A stretch of 64,000 nucleotides of DNA from an uncultured Desulfatitalea sp. (lineage in GTDB: Bacteria; Desulfobacterota; Desulfobacteria; Desulfobacterales; Desulfosarcinaceae), in contig CALMNL010000004.1 of the NCBI GenBank assembly GCA_937868765.1, positions 1,500,749-1,564,748 on the forward strand, written 5' to 3'. Shown piece after piece: positions 8,340 through 17,207 of the stretch. The first letter of the stretch is position 1. Each line of letters begins with the position of its first letter. The notes under the pieces were generated by a model, which saw only the letters and a program-made list of their open reading frames with translations, was not told the origin of the DNA and searched no databases. Both the position numbers and the translations under genes were made by a program.

Positions 8340-9071
8340 ATGCTCTGCTATAAATTGAAAAAGATTCTTTTTCTCCCCTATGTGCTCATTCAGCGCCGGT
8401 GGAACAGAAATCTCGAACATCATATGAAGATGGTGCTGGAGGTCTTCAACTATTCTCCTAACATCTTCAAATTTCTGCGGAACAAGACGTTGTTGTACGA
8501 GCACACGCTCGATCATAACAGCGTCGTGATGGATGTCGGCGGATTCAGCGGCGAGTGGGCCAAAGAAATCAATTCACGCTATCATTCGAACCTGCATGTG
8601 TTTGAACCGAATCCGACTATGCTTACCGGCCTCAACAAGGCCTTTTCAAATGCGCCGAACATCAGGGTGCATGATTATGGTTTATCAGACCGGGACAGCG
8701 CTTCGATGCTTCTGCTCAGGGGGCCTGGCTCCAGTGTCTATAAACATCCAAAAGTTGAAATAGAAAACCATAAGGCGGTTGAAATAAATCTGCGTGACAT
8801 AAAAAGGGTTCTCGATGAACTCGATGTAGGCGAGATCGATATGATCAAGATCAACATCGAAGGCGGCGAATACCCGTTGCTATATAGAATGATCGAGGAG
8901 AACCTTCTGAAGCGGTGCAAGCAGTTGATGATTCAATTTCACGAGTGGTACCCGTGGGCCCGATGGCATCGCTGGAAGATCGCCAGGAAGCTTCGAAACA
9001 CGCATAAAAGGGTATGGTGTTACCCATTTATTTGGGAAAAATGGGTTCGCCGGGAAATCGCATCCGAGTGA
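8340..9071 (+). CDS. FkbM-family methyltransferase
   Basis: A 243-residue protein. The SAM-binding motif VMDVGGFSGEWAKEI (about 63-77) is followed by LHVFEPNPTM and by the family hallmark IDMIKINIEGGEYPLL. AAAGGTG lies six bases before the ATG. FkbM proteins O-methylate sugars or polyketides and are common in polysaccharide loci, so this may cap or decorate the chain made by the neighbouring glycosyltransferases. The 104 bases before it show no gene. Confidence 0.85.
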   Translation: MLCYKLKKILFLPYVLIQRRWNRNLEHHMKMVLEVFNYSPNIFKFLRNKTLLYEHTLDHNSVVMDVGGFSGEWAKEINSRYHSNLHVFEPNPTMLTGLNKAFSNAPNIRVHDYGLSDRDSASMLLLRGPGSSVYKHPKVEIENHKAVEINLRDIKRVLDELDVGEIDMIKINIEGGEYPLLYRMIEENLLKRCKQLMIQFHEWYPWARWHRWKIARKLRNTHKRVWCYPFIWEKWVRREIASE

Positions 9072-9135
9072 ACATAAATTCTCGGATCCCGGACATTGTT
9101 TTAAATTCTGATTGTGCCGCAAGGGCAAGCTTGTC

Positions 9136-9894
9136 ATGCTCAATGTGATCGAATTGATGCTCTATAAAGCCTATGCTGATTTGAAGGCCGAAGCATCACG
9201 ATATTATGCCAGCATTTTATGGTGGCTCGTCGAGCCCGTCATTTACATGGTGGCTTTCTATGTGGTGTTTGGCATCGTGTTTAAAAGAGGCGGTCCAGGC
9301 TTTATTCCCTTTCTGCTGTGTGGTCTGATTGTCTGGAAATGGTTTGCGGGCTCGGTCAACCAGGGCTCGAATGCAATCATCATGCACTTGGGGCTGATCC
9401 GGCAAATTCGACTGGAAAAGATCATTTTGCCAGGTGCCGCACTGCTGAATAATTGCTTTCATTTCTTTTGCGCCTTTTCCATGTATCTCGTTTTTTTGAC
9501 TATTTATGGATATAAGCCGAGCCTTTCATGGATATTCCTGGTTCCGCTCATTGCAATCCAATTCCTGCTCAATTCAGCTTGCGGGTGTCTCTTGTCGGTG
9601 ATCGTTCCATTTGTCCCGGATATCAGACAACTCATCGAAAAATTGCTTATGCTCGGATTTTTCATGTCAGGCATTTTCTTTGATATCAATACGATATCGG
9701 GGAGCTACCGAAATTTCTTTCTTATGAATCCGATGGCGCGCATTATCGACGGATATCGCTCCATACTGCTTCATGACAAAGCCCCTCATTGGGGTCCCTT
9801 CCTTTTCATAGCATTATTATCCATTTGCCTGATTTGGGCGGCCCAGCGCCTTCTGAAAAAATTCGATCGGTTATATCCCAAGGTGATGTATTGA
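9136..9894 (+). CDS. wzm: ABC-2 type polysaccharide export permease (Wzm-like)
   Basis: A 252-residue membrane protein with about six hydrophobic helices, matching the ABC-2 permease of O-antigen or capsule exporters. Motifs include YKAYADLKAEASRYYASILWWLVEPVIYM at the N terminus (shortened here to its role: the cytoplasmic amphipathic entry) and MNPMARIIDGYRSILL near the end. ATG 9136 is preferred over the TTG at 9112, with AAGGG about ten bases upstream. It overlaps the ATPase gene by one base (TGATG), so the two are translationally coupled. It should export an undecaprenyl-linked glycan across the inner membrane. Confidence 0.88.
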   Translation: MLNVIELMLYKAYADLKAEASRYYASILWWLVEPVIYMVAFYVVFGIVFKRGGPGFIPFLLCGLIVWKWFAGSVNQGSNAIIMHLGLIRQIRLEKIILPGAALLNNCFHFFCAFSMYLVFLTIYGYKPSLSWIFLVPLIAIQFLLNSACGCLLSVIVPFVPDIRQLIEKLLMLGFFMSGIFFDINTISGSYRNFFLMNPMARIIDGYRSILLHDKAPHWGPFLFIALLSICLIWAAQRLLKKFDRLYPKVMY

Positions 9895-10655
9895 TGCACA
9901 ATGGCGGACCAGACAGCGAAATAATACGGCTCGAAAATACCGGCGTTTTTTACTGGAAAAAAGGCGGACTTTTTCGAAAAGAGCGTTTTTGGGTCTTGAA
10001 TGACATTTCCTTTTCAATACGCAAAGGAGAGACTTTAGGAATAATAGGCCGTAATGGCGCGGGCAAGAGTACCCTGCTGAAACTGCTCGCAGGCATTATC
10101 GCTCCGAACAAGGGCACCATCGTCAGCAACGGGTGCCGGGCCTCCTTGCTCTCATTGCAGATCGGATTTACGCCACATCTCAGCGGCCGTGAAAACGCGA
10201 TATTCAGCGGCATGCTATTGGGAATGAAACGCAGCGAGATCGAAGCAAAATTGCCTGCGATCATTGACTTTTCAGAGCTGGAAGGATTCATCCACGATCC
10301 GATACGCACCTACTCCTCTGGAATGAAGGCGAGGCTTGGATTTGCGATCTCGTTGCATGCCCCCACGGAGCTGTTGTTGATAGATGAGGTGATCGGGGTG
10401 GGGGACGCAGCATTCAGGGAAAAATCGGTCGCTGCAATGAAAGAAAGGATCAAATCCAACCTGACGGTCGCCATTGTTTCCCATATGCCCGGATTGATCA
10501 AAGAGATATGCGATCGGGTGGTGTGGATTGAAAATGGGATCACACAAGATCAGGGAGAGCCTGAACAAATAATAGGAAGTTACGAAGCATTCATCAAAAA
10601 ACATAAATTCGGCATACGACGAAAAATGAACAACAGCGCAACAGCAATGCGATAG
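9894..10655 (+). CDS. wzt: ABC transporter ATPase of polysaccharide export (Wzt-like, short form)
   Basis: A 253-residue ATPase. Walker A is GRNGAGKST (about 52-60), the signature is YSSGMKAR (about 140) and Walker B is LLLIDEVIGVGD (about 160), followed by a switch histidine in VSHM. The start is ATG 9894, which overlaps the permease stop. A longer upstream open frame is a shadow of the permease gene. The protein ends soon after the nucleotide-binding domain, so it lacks the C-terminal carbohydrate-binding domain of O-antigen Wzt proteins that read chain caps. It resembles the KpsT/TagH-type short ATPases. Confidence 0.9.
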   Translation: MHNGGPDSEIIRLENTGVFYWKKGGLFRKERFWVLNDISFSIRKGETLGIIGRNGAGKSTLLKLLAGIIAPNKGTIVSNGCRASLLSLQIGFTPHLSGRENAIFSGMLLGMKRSEIEAKLPAIIDFSELEGFIHDPIRTYSSGMKARLGFAISLHAPTELLLIDEVIGVGDAAFREKSVAAMKERIKSNLTVAIVSHMPGLIKEICDRVVWIENGITQDQGEPEQIIGSYEAFIKKHKFGIRRKMNNSATAMR

Positions 10656-10662
10656 GTCAAAA

Positions 10663-11409
10663 ATGAAAAAGCCCCCATTTTTTATCGTGGGTTGCGTCCG
10701 ATCCGGCACGACCCTACTCCGCGATGTTTTGAGAATCCACCCCAATCTTGAATGCCCGGAAGAAACCCATTTCTTCCGATGGGGTGATCCGTTCGCAACT
10801 CACCGTTACGGTATTCAATATTTCAAAAACAAGCACATTCAAAAACACAGAGAAATCGATGGAATTTCAGAGCAAGAATTCCTGGCGATTTACAGGACCT
10901 CCGTGTCGAGAAAGATGCTGGCGGAAAGATATGCGGAGCTATATCTGCAAAAACGCGGGAACATAAACGCAAGATGGTTTGATAAAACGCCTCAGAACAT
11001 ATATGGGATTCTGCTCTTGAGCGCCGCTTTTCCAGAGTCGAAGTTTATCCATATCCATAGGAATCCATTGAATGTCGTCTGCAGTCTGATGGAAGGCAAA
11101 GTAATGCCGGTGCATTCACTGATGGGTGGGGTCAATTATTGGGTCGAGGCCATGCAGATTATAAATGCTTTCAAACTGGGCGAGCCTGAAAAATTACTAG
11201 AAATATCTTATGAAGAATTTACGAACAGACCGGAGGAGCCCATCCAAAAGTTGCTTGCTTTCATCGAAGAAGATGCCGGCCCTCTTGAGATTCCGGCTCA
11301 CTATATCCACAAGGAAAACAATAAATACAAGAACAAGCTGAGCCAAGCGCAAATTGCCGCCGTAAGGAAAAGATGCGAACCGTACTTTACTCAATACAAC
11401 TACGAATAA
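10663..11409 (+). CDS. Sulfotransferase-family protein (island copy 3)
   Basis: A 248-residue protein with an intact PAPS loop, VGCVRSGTTLL (about 9-19), the WFDKTPQN segment, and FIHIHRNPLNVVCSLMEGK as the 3'-phosphate-binding strand and helix. Of the island sulfotransferases this is the closest to the classical bacterial sulfotransferase pattern (Sulfotransfer_1/3). It begins seven bases after wzt and lies in the same probable operon. It likely sulfates the glycan or a lipid-linked intermediate in the cytoplasm before export. Confidence 0.85.
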   Translation: MKKPPFFIVGCVRSGTTLLRDVLRIHPNLECPEETHFFRWGDPFATHRYGIQYFKNKHIQKHREIDGISEQEFLAIYRTSVSRKMLAERYAELYLQKRGNINARWFDKTPQNIYGILLLSAAFPESKFIHIHRNPLNVVCSLMEGKVMPVHSLMGGVNYWVEAMQIINAFKLGEPEKLLEISYEEFTNRPEEPIQKLLAFIEEDAGPLEIPAHYIHKENNKYKNKLSQAQIAAVRKRCEPYFTQYNYE

Positions 11410-11451
11410 CCATTTTTAATAACCTAATTATTGGTTTACCGCGGTACCGCC

Positions 11452-12531
11452 ATGGGTGACATCGACAAACTGGAAAAAATTGTCTTCATATTGGGCATGC
11501 ATCGGAGCGGTACATCCGCGCTGACGCGGATGGTCAACATACTCGGCGTAAGTTTGGGCGGGAATCTGTTAAAGGGCCACCACGAAATAAATGCCAAAGG
11601 TTTTTGGGAGAACAAGGAGCTGATCGCAGTACATGAGCGGATTCTGGCCGGCTTGAATTCGACTTGGTTCGATGGGCGTCCATTGCCGGAGCACTGGTGG
11701 CTTAGGAGCGATATGAGCCATTTTGGCGATCAAATTCTCGAAATCCTCAAAAAGGATTTTGAGGACAGCCCAACGATCGCTTTGAAGGACCCCCGGCTCT
11801 GCCGCCTGTTGCCATTCTGGTTAAACCTCCTGCAAAAATTAGGGGCTCAACCCTATTGCGTCCTGACCGTTCGAAATCCCATCGAGGTCTGGCGATCCCT
11901 GCAGAAACGTGACGGTTTCGACGAGGGAACGGCCTTTCAATTATGGCTTACCTATGTCCTGGAAGCCGAATATTATTCACGTAATCTTCCACGAACGCTT
12001 GTCAGCTATGACGATCTTTTAACGGACTGGATCGGCACCGCCCAAAAAATGGCATGCGATCTGGATTTTGAATGGCCGAATTCTATCGAAAAGGTCACCC
12101 CGGTCATTAGGGAAGAACTGACTTCGGAATTGAGGCACCACAAGGTGACGGAAATCGGGAAACACGGCCGCGATGAACTGCAGAAAAAGGCGAACGAGGT
12201 GTATGAAAAATTGATTTCAAACGGCCTGGATTCGGAAGCGTATTTCGACGACGCCCGGCAGTGCCTTAAGGCGCAAGCGCCGTTTGCCCACGCGCTTGCC
12301 GATGCTTTGCACAGGACCAATCTTCTTTTGGTGGAAAAAACGAAACAGTGGATGTCCCTTGGAAAGGCGTATGGCGAGCTTGTTGAAAAGTACAATCAAG
12401 AACGTGAAAGATATAATGAAAAATTAAGGGAGCATGATGAAGCTAAAAAGGTGATCGATGAAATATCATCGCGCAGATTATACAGGGTGGCGCGATTTTT
12501 ATCTGAGAAGAGGACTCGGTGGCTAAAATAA
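11452..12531 (+). CDS. Sulfotransferase-family protein with C-terminal coiled coil (island copy 4)
   Basis: A 359-residue protein starting at ATG 11452 (a TTG at 11431 is also in frame). It has GMHRSGTSALTRM (about 15-27), GFWENKEL, ALKDPRLCRLLPFW and a VRNPIEVWRSLQKRDGF block, the same architecture as copy 1. The last 50 residues, rich in Glu, Lys and Arg (NQERERYNEKLREHDEAKK), look like a coiled coil, as seen in multidomain capsule proteins where it joins sulfotransferase and glycosyltransferase modules. It overlaps the next gene by 13 bases. Confidence 0.8.
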   Translation: MGDIDKLEKIVFILGMHRSGTSALTRMVNILGVSLGGNLLKGHHEINAKGFWENKELIAVHERILAGLNSTWFDGRPLPEHWWLRSDMSHFGDQILEILKKDFEDSPTIALKDPRLCRLLPFWLNLLQKLGAQPYCVLTVRNPIEVWRSLQKRDGFDEGTAFQLWLTYVLEAEYYSRNLPRTLVSYDDLLTDWIGTAQKMACDLDFEWPNSIEKVTPVIREELTSELRHHKVTEIGKHGRDELQKKANEVYEKLISNGLDSEAYFDDARQCLKAQAPFAHALADALHRTNLLLVEKTKQWMSLGKAYGELVEKYNQERERYNEKLREHDEAKKVIDEISSRRLYRVARFLSEKRTRWLK

Positions 12532-14759
12532 ACATAATCATTCCTGTCTATCTCGGATTAGAAGAGCTTAAAAAGTGCCTGAGCAGCGTACAGCAGTACT
12601 CCCAGCAAAACGACTGCGAAATAGTGATAATAGATGACGACTCGCCCGATAAGGCGATTAAGTTCTGGCTCGAAAGCCTGCAAGACAACCCCGACGGCTT
12701 GCATCTGATCCGCAATACAAAAAATGCCGGTTTCGCTGCGAGTGTCAATAATGGCATGCGCCTGCATCAGGACCGTGACGTGGTGCTTCTTAATAGCGAC
12801 ACGATCGTTTCCAACAATTGGGTCGATCGCCTTTGCCGAATCGCCTATAGTCGGGCGGACATCGGTACCGTTACCCCATTTTCGAATAATGCAACCATTT
12901 GCAGCTTTCCTAAAAACTGCCAGGACAACGCCCTCAGCGAAGATTTGTCGTTAGAAGAGCTGGACAAGATTTTCGCAACCGTAAATTCGGAAGCATTTGT
13001 GGAAATACCCACCGCGGTCGGGTTTTGTATGTACATTAAGCGGGCCTGTATTGATGCCGTCGGCTACTTCGATGATAAGAACTTCGGCGCCGGATATGGA
13101 GAAGAGTGCGATTTTTGCATGCGCGCGAAAGCTAAAGGGTGGAAACATGTACTCGCTGCCGATACCTTTGTCTACCACGCAGGCAGTGTGAGTTTCGGAA
13201 GCGGAAAAAACCCATTGCACAATAATGCCCAGAAGAAGCTGGATATGCTCTACCCGTCGTATCACCGGCTGGTTCGTGAACATATAACTGAAAATCCGGC
13301 TCAAACATACCGTATTAATGCGACGATGCACCTGATGAGAGCATCGAAAAAGCAAAACATTCTTTATGTGTTGCATAATATGGGAGGGGGTACTGAAAAG
13401 CATATATGCGATATAGTGGAGCATTTGAGTGCTGAGATCAATCCGTTTACGCTGATGCCATCCAATAATGGGTTGAAAATGACGCTCAGGTTTGGGGTGA
13501 CCCCTCAATCAGACAGTTTATGCTTTTCAATACCCGAAGAATATGAGGAGTTATTAAAAGCCTGCAAACATCTCAAAATTGCTCGAGTTCATTTCAATCA
13601 TATCATTGGAATAAATTCCGCAATATGGAAGATCGGAAAGGATTTGGGCGTTCCCGCAGACATTACTTTGCATGATTACTATTATATAAATTCAAATCCC
13701 ACGCTTGCGGATGAAAACGGCAAATTTCAAAAAGATCTGATTCATGGAAATGACCTGCCACATCAAGGAAGCCTGCCGGCTGGCGATTCTGGTTTGCCCG
13801 ACCTTGACGCGCGAGCGATGCATGAGCTTTTGGGATCGGTCGACCGGATCTTTGCCCCTTCCGCGTTTACCTGCGAGATATACAAGCGGAAATACCCCGA
13901 CCTACAGCCCATCATAGCCTATCACCCGGATTGGGAAAAAGATTATCCTTACCCACCGGTGCAATTGAATTCGGTTTCAGCGGATCAGCCGCTTAAAATA
14001 TTAGTCTTGGGCGCGCTGAGTCGTGAAAAGGGGGCGGATATATTAGAATCTTGTGCCGTTTTGGCTCAAATTCGAAAAATCCAATTGGATTTTCAACTTC
14101 TTGGATATGCGTATCGGCCGTTGAGCAAAGAGGTCCATCAGCATGGCCCTTACCGCGACGAAGATCTGCAGACTCTGATTTCCAATCTTTCTCCTCATTT
14201 GATCTGGTTTCCAGCGCAATGGCCCGAGACCTACAGCTACACCCTTAGCGCCGCTCTGCGCTCTGGTCTGCCGATCGTAGCGCCCAATTTCGGTTCCTTT
14301 CCTGAGCGGCTGCAAATGCGGCCCTTTACGTGGATAGAAACATGGGACAGTTCCCCATCCCAGTGGCTTGACCTTTTTGCGTCCATTCGAGATCAGCTAA
14401 TCGCTACCTGCCATAAACAGAGGTTGTTTTCATGGCCAGAGCAGCCGATTCCTTCCGGTTTTAAATATCAGACCGATTACTGTACTGCTCCAAATCCTCC
14501 AGCCGCAAATTCGGATTCAGGCGGAAATTCTGAATATGAGCTCGACATAGAATGGATTCGGCGCTTTGAGGGCGCAAAAATAAGCGCTCGCGCCGGAAAC
14601 CTGGCATTATCCCGAAGGGAAAGATTGCTGAGGCTGCTTCTATATTTAAGGCAAAACATCATTATTTCATGGCTACTCAGGTTGGTTCCATTTGAAATAC
14701 AGAGAAGAATCAAAAGGCGGCTTTCCTCAAGGCCTGCCCACGAATTGTTGATTCGCTAA
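12519..14759 (+). CDS. Two-domain glycosyltransferase (GT2 fused to GT4)
   Basis: A 746-residue protein from GTG 12519, with GAAGAGGA upstream. Residues 1-270 are a GT2 domain: INIIIPVYLGLEEL, CEIVIIDDDSPD, NAGFAASVNNGM and VVLLNSDTIVSNNW (DxD in NSD), plus AGYGEECDFCMRA. Residues 280-640 look like a GT4/GT-B protein: ILYVLHNMGGGTEKHI, ILVLGALSREKGADILE, and the donor-site segment WPETYSYTLSAALRSGLPIVAP. The last 100 residues are basic and hydrophobic, perhaps for membrane contact. Such fusions often add two different sugars in succession. No membrane-spanning helix is certain. Confidence 0.85.
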   Translation: MAKINIIIPVYLGLEELKKCLSSVQQYSQQNDCEIVIIDDDSPDKAIKFWLESLQDNPDGLHLIRNTKNAGFAASVNNGMRLHQDRDVVLLNSDTIVSNNWVDRLCRIAYSRADIGTVTPFSNNATICSFPKNCQDNALSEDLSLEELDKIFATVNSEAFVEIPTAVGFCMYIKRACIDAVGYFDDKNFGAGYGEECDFCMRAKAKGWKHVLAADTFVYHAGSVSFGSGKNPLHNNAQKKLDMLYPSYHRLVREHITENPAQTYRINATMHLMRASKKQNILYVLHNMGGGTEKHICDIVEHLSAEINPFTLMPSNNGLKMTLRFGVTPQSDSLCFSIPEEYEELLKACKHLKIARVHFNHIIGINSAIWKIGKDLGVPADITLHDYYYINSNPTLADENGKFQKDLIHGNDLPHQGSLPAGDSGLPDLDARAMHELLGSVDRIFAPSAFTCEIYKRKYPDLQPIIAYHPDWEKDYPYPPVQLNSVSADQPLKILVLGALSREKGADILESCAVLAQIRKIQLDFQLLGYAYRPLSKEVHQHGPYRDEDLQTLISNLSPHLIWFPAQWPETYSYTLSAALRSGLPIVAPNFGSFPERLQMRPFTWIETWDSSPSQWLDLFASIRDQLIATCHKQRLFSWPEQPIPSGFKYQTDYCTAPNPPAANSDSGGNSEYELDIEWIRRFEGAKISARAGNLALSRRERLLRLLLYLRQNIIISWLLRLVPFEIQRRIKRRLSSRPAHELLIR

Positions 14760-14851
14760 ATTATCTTAATAAAAGTTGCATTCATTATGACGCTTACATA
14801 AAGTAGGGGCGTGCTATTAACCCCATCCCACGGATGGCGGGCAAGGCGTGA

Positions 14852-15094
14852 AGCGCACGACATGAAGCAAAGGAATCTCAGGCCGCAAAAGCAGCGGACG
14901 CCGAGGCAAAGACATTGATGCAGCTCGCCAATGCCAAGTGAAAATTCTTTTGGCGCGAATTCAGAGAGAAACATTGTTCCGACAGAGTGTACGAATCCTG
15001 ATCGCCGTCCAAAAAGAGGTTGAACGCGGCTGCTAATTTTTGCCCTGATCTAAATGACATCGAAACCACCGGCATGAAGATGGAAATATGCTAA
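14852..15094 (+). pseudogene. Possible degraded reading frame in the island
   Basis: The 328-base gap 14760-15087 holds no intact gene. One forward frame from 14852 reads like protein, with an Ala- and Glu-rich helix (SQAAKAADAEAKTLM) and then FFWREFREKHC and ANFCPDLNDIETTG. It is broken by TGA at 14939-14941 and 14999-15001 and ends at TAA 15092-15094. The family is not recognised, and the opposite strand is also open here, so chance is a real alternative. Confidence 0.25.
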
Positions 15095-16113
15095 ACGCTA
15101 TTTCGCTTATGAAAAATAGGCTGAAAACGATTGCAAAAAGGCTATGTCGATCGGCTATATCCAAATCCATGGGGCAGACCCATGAGGCATCCTCAAATTC
15201 TGGGCGCATGCTTTCCATCATCGTTATCGTTTACAACATGCAGCGCGAATCACCTCGCACGCTGCGTTCGCTCCAGGAAGAGTACCAGGAGGGGGTTTCG
15301 GCCAAAGATTACGAAGTGATTGTAATCGAGAACGGATCGGCCAAACCTTTGCAAGAGAACGACGTTTGCTCTAATGGAACAAATTTCAGCTATTATCGTT
15401 TGAATAACCCACCGCCATCTCCGGCGTATGCCATTAATTTCGGTGTCGGCAAAGCGAAAGGAGATATCGTCTGCGTCATGATCGATGGGGCCTGCATTTT
15501 GACCCCCGGTGTGCTGCGGATGGCGCTGAAAGCTTTCTCGGCCTTTCCCAATCCTATTGTCATGACGCGCTACTTTTTTCTGGGACCTGGAAGGCAGAAT
15601 ATTACTATCGGGCAAGGCTATAATCAACAGGTCGAGGACAAATTGCTGGAAAAGATCGGCTGGCCCAAGGATGGGTATCGGTTGTTTGAAATCGGAGTGC
15701 CGCTGCCACGGCCCAATTCAGACATAACACCCGACGAGTACAGGGTGATCTGGTTCGCCAGATTGTTCGAAAGCAATTGCATTTTCTTTAAAAAAGAGAC
15801 GTTCATCAGGTTCGGTGGGTGCAATGAAAAGTTCGATTTGCCCGGAGGCGGCTTTCTCAATCTTGATATGTTTCGAGAGGCGGCTCGGCTGGAGGACACC
15901 GAAGTCGTGCAATTGATCGGCGAGGCCGTATTTCATCAGGTTCATGGTGGCACGACGACGAACATCCCGATGGAAGAAAAGAGATTGGAGATCGAACGTT
16001 ATAACAAGCAGTACAAAGAAATCAGAAAAGAAGATTATGCGGTACCGCAAAAGAGGATCTATCTGCTCGGTAGCGCGTCCAGCCCGTGTGCATTCAAAAA
16101 TAGCCAATGCTGA
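15088..16113 (+). CDS. Family 2 glycosyltransferase-like protein (paralogue B)
   Basis: A 341-residue protein from ATG 15088. It follows the same plan as the gene at 6258-7229: SIIVIVYNMQRESPRTLRSL, YEVIVIENGS, VCVMIDGACILTPGVLRM, IGWPKDGYRLFEIG, and FDLPGGGFLNLDMF followed by FHQVHGGTTTN. It has about 40 extra basic N-terminal residues and an insert near residue 200. The conserved ExN/IDG positions suggest a GT-A fold with an unusual metal site. It is the last gene of the polysaccharide island. The two paralogues probably act on related acceptors or donors. Confidence 0.75.
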   Translation: MLNAISLMKNRLKTIAKRLCRSAISKSMGQTHEASSNSGRMLSIIVIVYNMQRESPRTLRSLQEEYQEGVSAKDYEVIVIENGSAKPLQENDVCSNGTNFSYYRLNNPPPSPAYAINFGVGKAKGDIVCVMIDGACILTPGVLRMALKAFSAFPNPIVMTRYFFLGPGRQNITIGQGYNQQVEDKLLEKIGWPKDGYRLFEIGVPLPRPNSDITPDEYRVIWFARLFESNCIFFKKETFIRFGGCNEKFDLPGGGFLNLDMFREAARLEDTEVVQLIGEAVFHQVHGGTTTNIPMEEKRLEIERYNKQYKEIRKEDYAVPQKRIYLLGSASSPCAFKNSQC

Positions 16114-16142
16114 TGACAGATTCCAAAATCAAGGGGAAGAGA

Positions 16143-16541
16143 ATGAATCCTTCGCAGGACACCCACCTCAAGACCGTCGGATACATCTTGTGGATCTTCG
16201 GCTTTACCGGCTCCCACCGGTTTTACTACGGCAAGCCGGTAACGGGAACCATCTGGTTTTTTACCCTGGGGCTCTTCTTCATCGGCTGGATCGTGGATCT
16301 CTTCCTGATCCCATCCATGGACCGCCAGTCCGACCGGCGATTTCGGGCGGGGCGACTGGATTATACGGTGGCCTGGATCCTGCTGACCTTCCTGGGACTG
16401 TTCGGCATCCACCGGTTTTACATGGGCAAATGGTTTACGGGGATTTTGTACCTGATCTCGGGCGGCATCTTCGGCCTCGGCTACCTGTACGATCTATGGA
16501 CCATCAATGATCAGATCACGCAGATCAACAGCACTCCGTAA
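16143..16541 (+). CDS. TM2-domain membrane protein, two tandem TM2 units
   Basis: A 132-residue protein from ATG 16143, chosen because AAGGGGAAGAG lies directly upstream. In-frame ATGs at 16107 and 16113 overlap the previous gene. It has two TM2 units, each with a G-x-HRFYxGK turn between two hydrophobic helices: FGFTGSHRFYYGKPVTG, then LGLFGIHRFYMGKWFTG. Each unit ends in an aspartate-containing D-L-F/W motif. TM2 proteins are small membrane proteins of unknown biochemical role. Base use is GC-rich again, so the gene belongs to the chromosome backbone rather than the island. Confidence 0.85.
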   Translation: MNPSQDTHLKTVGYILWIFGFTGSHRFYYGKPVTGTIWFFTLGLFFIGWIVDLFLIPSMDRQSDRRFRAGRLDYTVAWILLTFLGLFGIHRFYMGKWFTGILYLISGGIFGLGYLYDLWTINDQITQINSTP

Positions 16542-16562
16542 CCGTGCAACGGGCATTAGATT

Positions 16563-17207
16563 ATGAGCAGAACAGCCATTGTCATCGGCGCCACCGGGCT
16601 CATCGGCCAGGCCTTGGTCGATCAGCTGGCGGCGGCGGACTTCATCGGCCGGGTCGTGACCCTCACCCGGCGGCCGGCCGTGCACCCGTCGGCCAAGGTT
16701 CTCAATCAGGTGGTGCATTTCGCGCAGCTGGAGGCACACGCCGAAGCCTTCTCCGGCGACCTGCTCTTCTCTTGCCTGGGAACGACCCGCAAACAGGCCG
16801 GATCCATCGCCGCCCAGCGCGTCGTCGATGTGCACTACCAGTTCGAGGCCGCCCAGCTGGCCGCCGGGCAAGGGGTGCCGCATTACCTGCTGGTTTCGTC
16901 CAGCGGCGCCAATGCCCGCAGCCGTAATGCCTACTTGCAGATGAAGGGCGAGTTGGAGCAGCGCGTGCAGGGCCTGGGTTTCGGCCGCATCTCTATTTTC
17001 CAGCCTTCGCTGCTGCTCGGCCGGCGGGCCGAGCCGCGTCCCGGCGAGCGACTGGGGAGTTGGATGTTACCCCTCCTTTGCTGGCTGCCGGGCTTGCGTC
17101 GGTTCCGTCCTATCCGTGCGGATCAGGTGGCCGCCAAAATGGTCCAGGTGAGTCAAATGCCGGGCCCGCCGCTTGAGTGGTTCCGGCTGGATGAAATCTT
17201 TGCTTAA
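16563..17207 (+). CDS. NAD(P)-binding atypical SDR (HTATIP2/TIP30-like)
   Basis: A 214-residue Rossmann-fold protein. The N terminus AIVIGATGLIGQALVDQL (about 5-22) is the dinucleotide loop of atypical short-chain dehydrogenases. FSCLGTTRKQAGS and YLLVSSSGANARSRNAYLQMKGELE follow, with the Ser and Y-x-x-x-K-like positions as in the oxidoreductase HTATIP2 group. C-terminal IFQPSLLLGRRAEPRPGER is also typical. It lies 21 bases after the TM2 gene. The reaction is unknown; members may be flavin- or NADPH-linked reductases or binding proteins. Confidence 0.8.
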   Translation: MSRTAIVIGATGLIGQALVDQLAAADFIGRVVTLTRRPAVHPSAKVLNQVVHFAQLEAHAEAFSGDLLFSCLGTTRKQAGSIAAQRVVDVHYQFEAAQLAAGQGVPHYLLVSSSGANARSRNAYLQMKGELEQRVQGLGFGRISIFQPSLLLGRRAEPRPGERLGSWMLPLLCWLPGLRRFRPIRADQVAAKMVQVSQMPGPPLEWFRLDEIFA

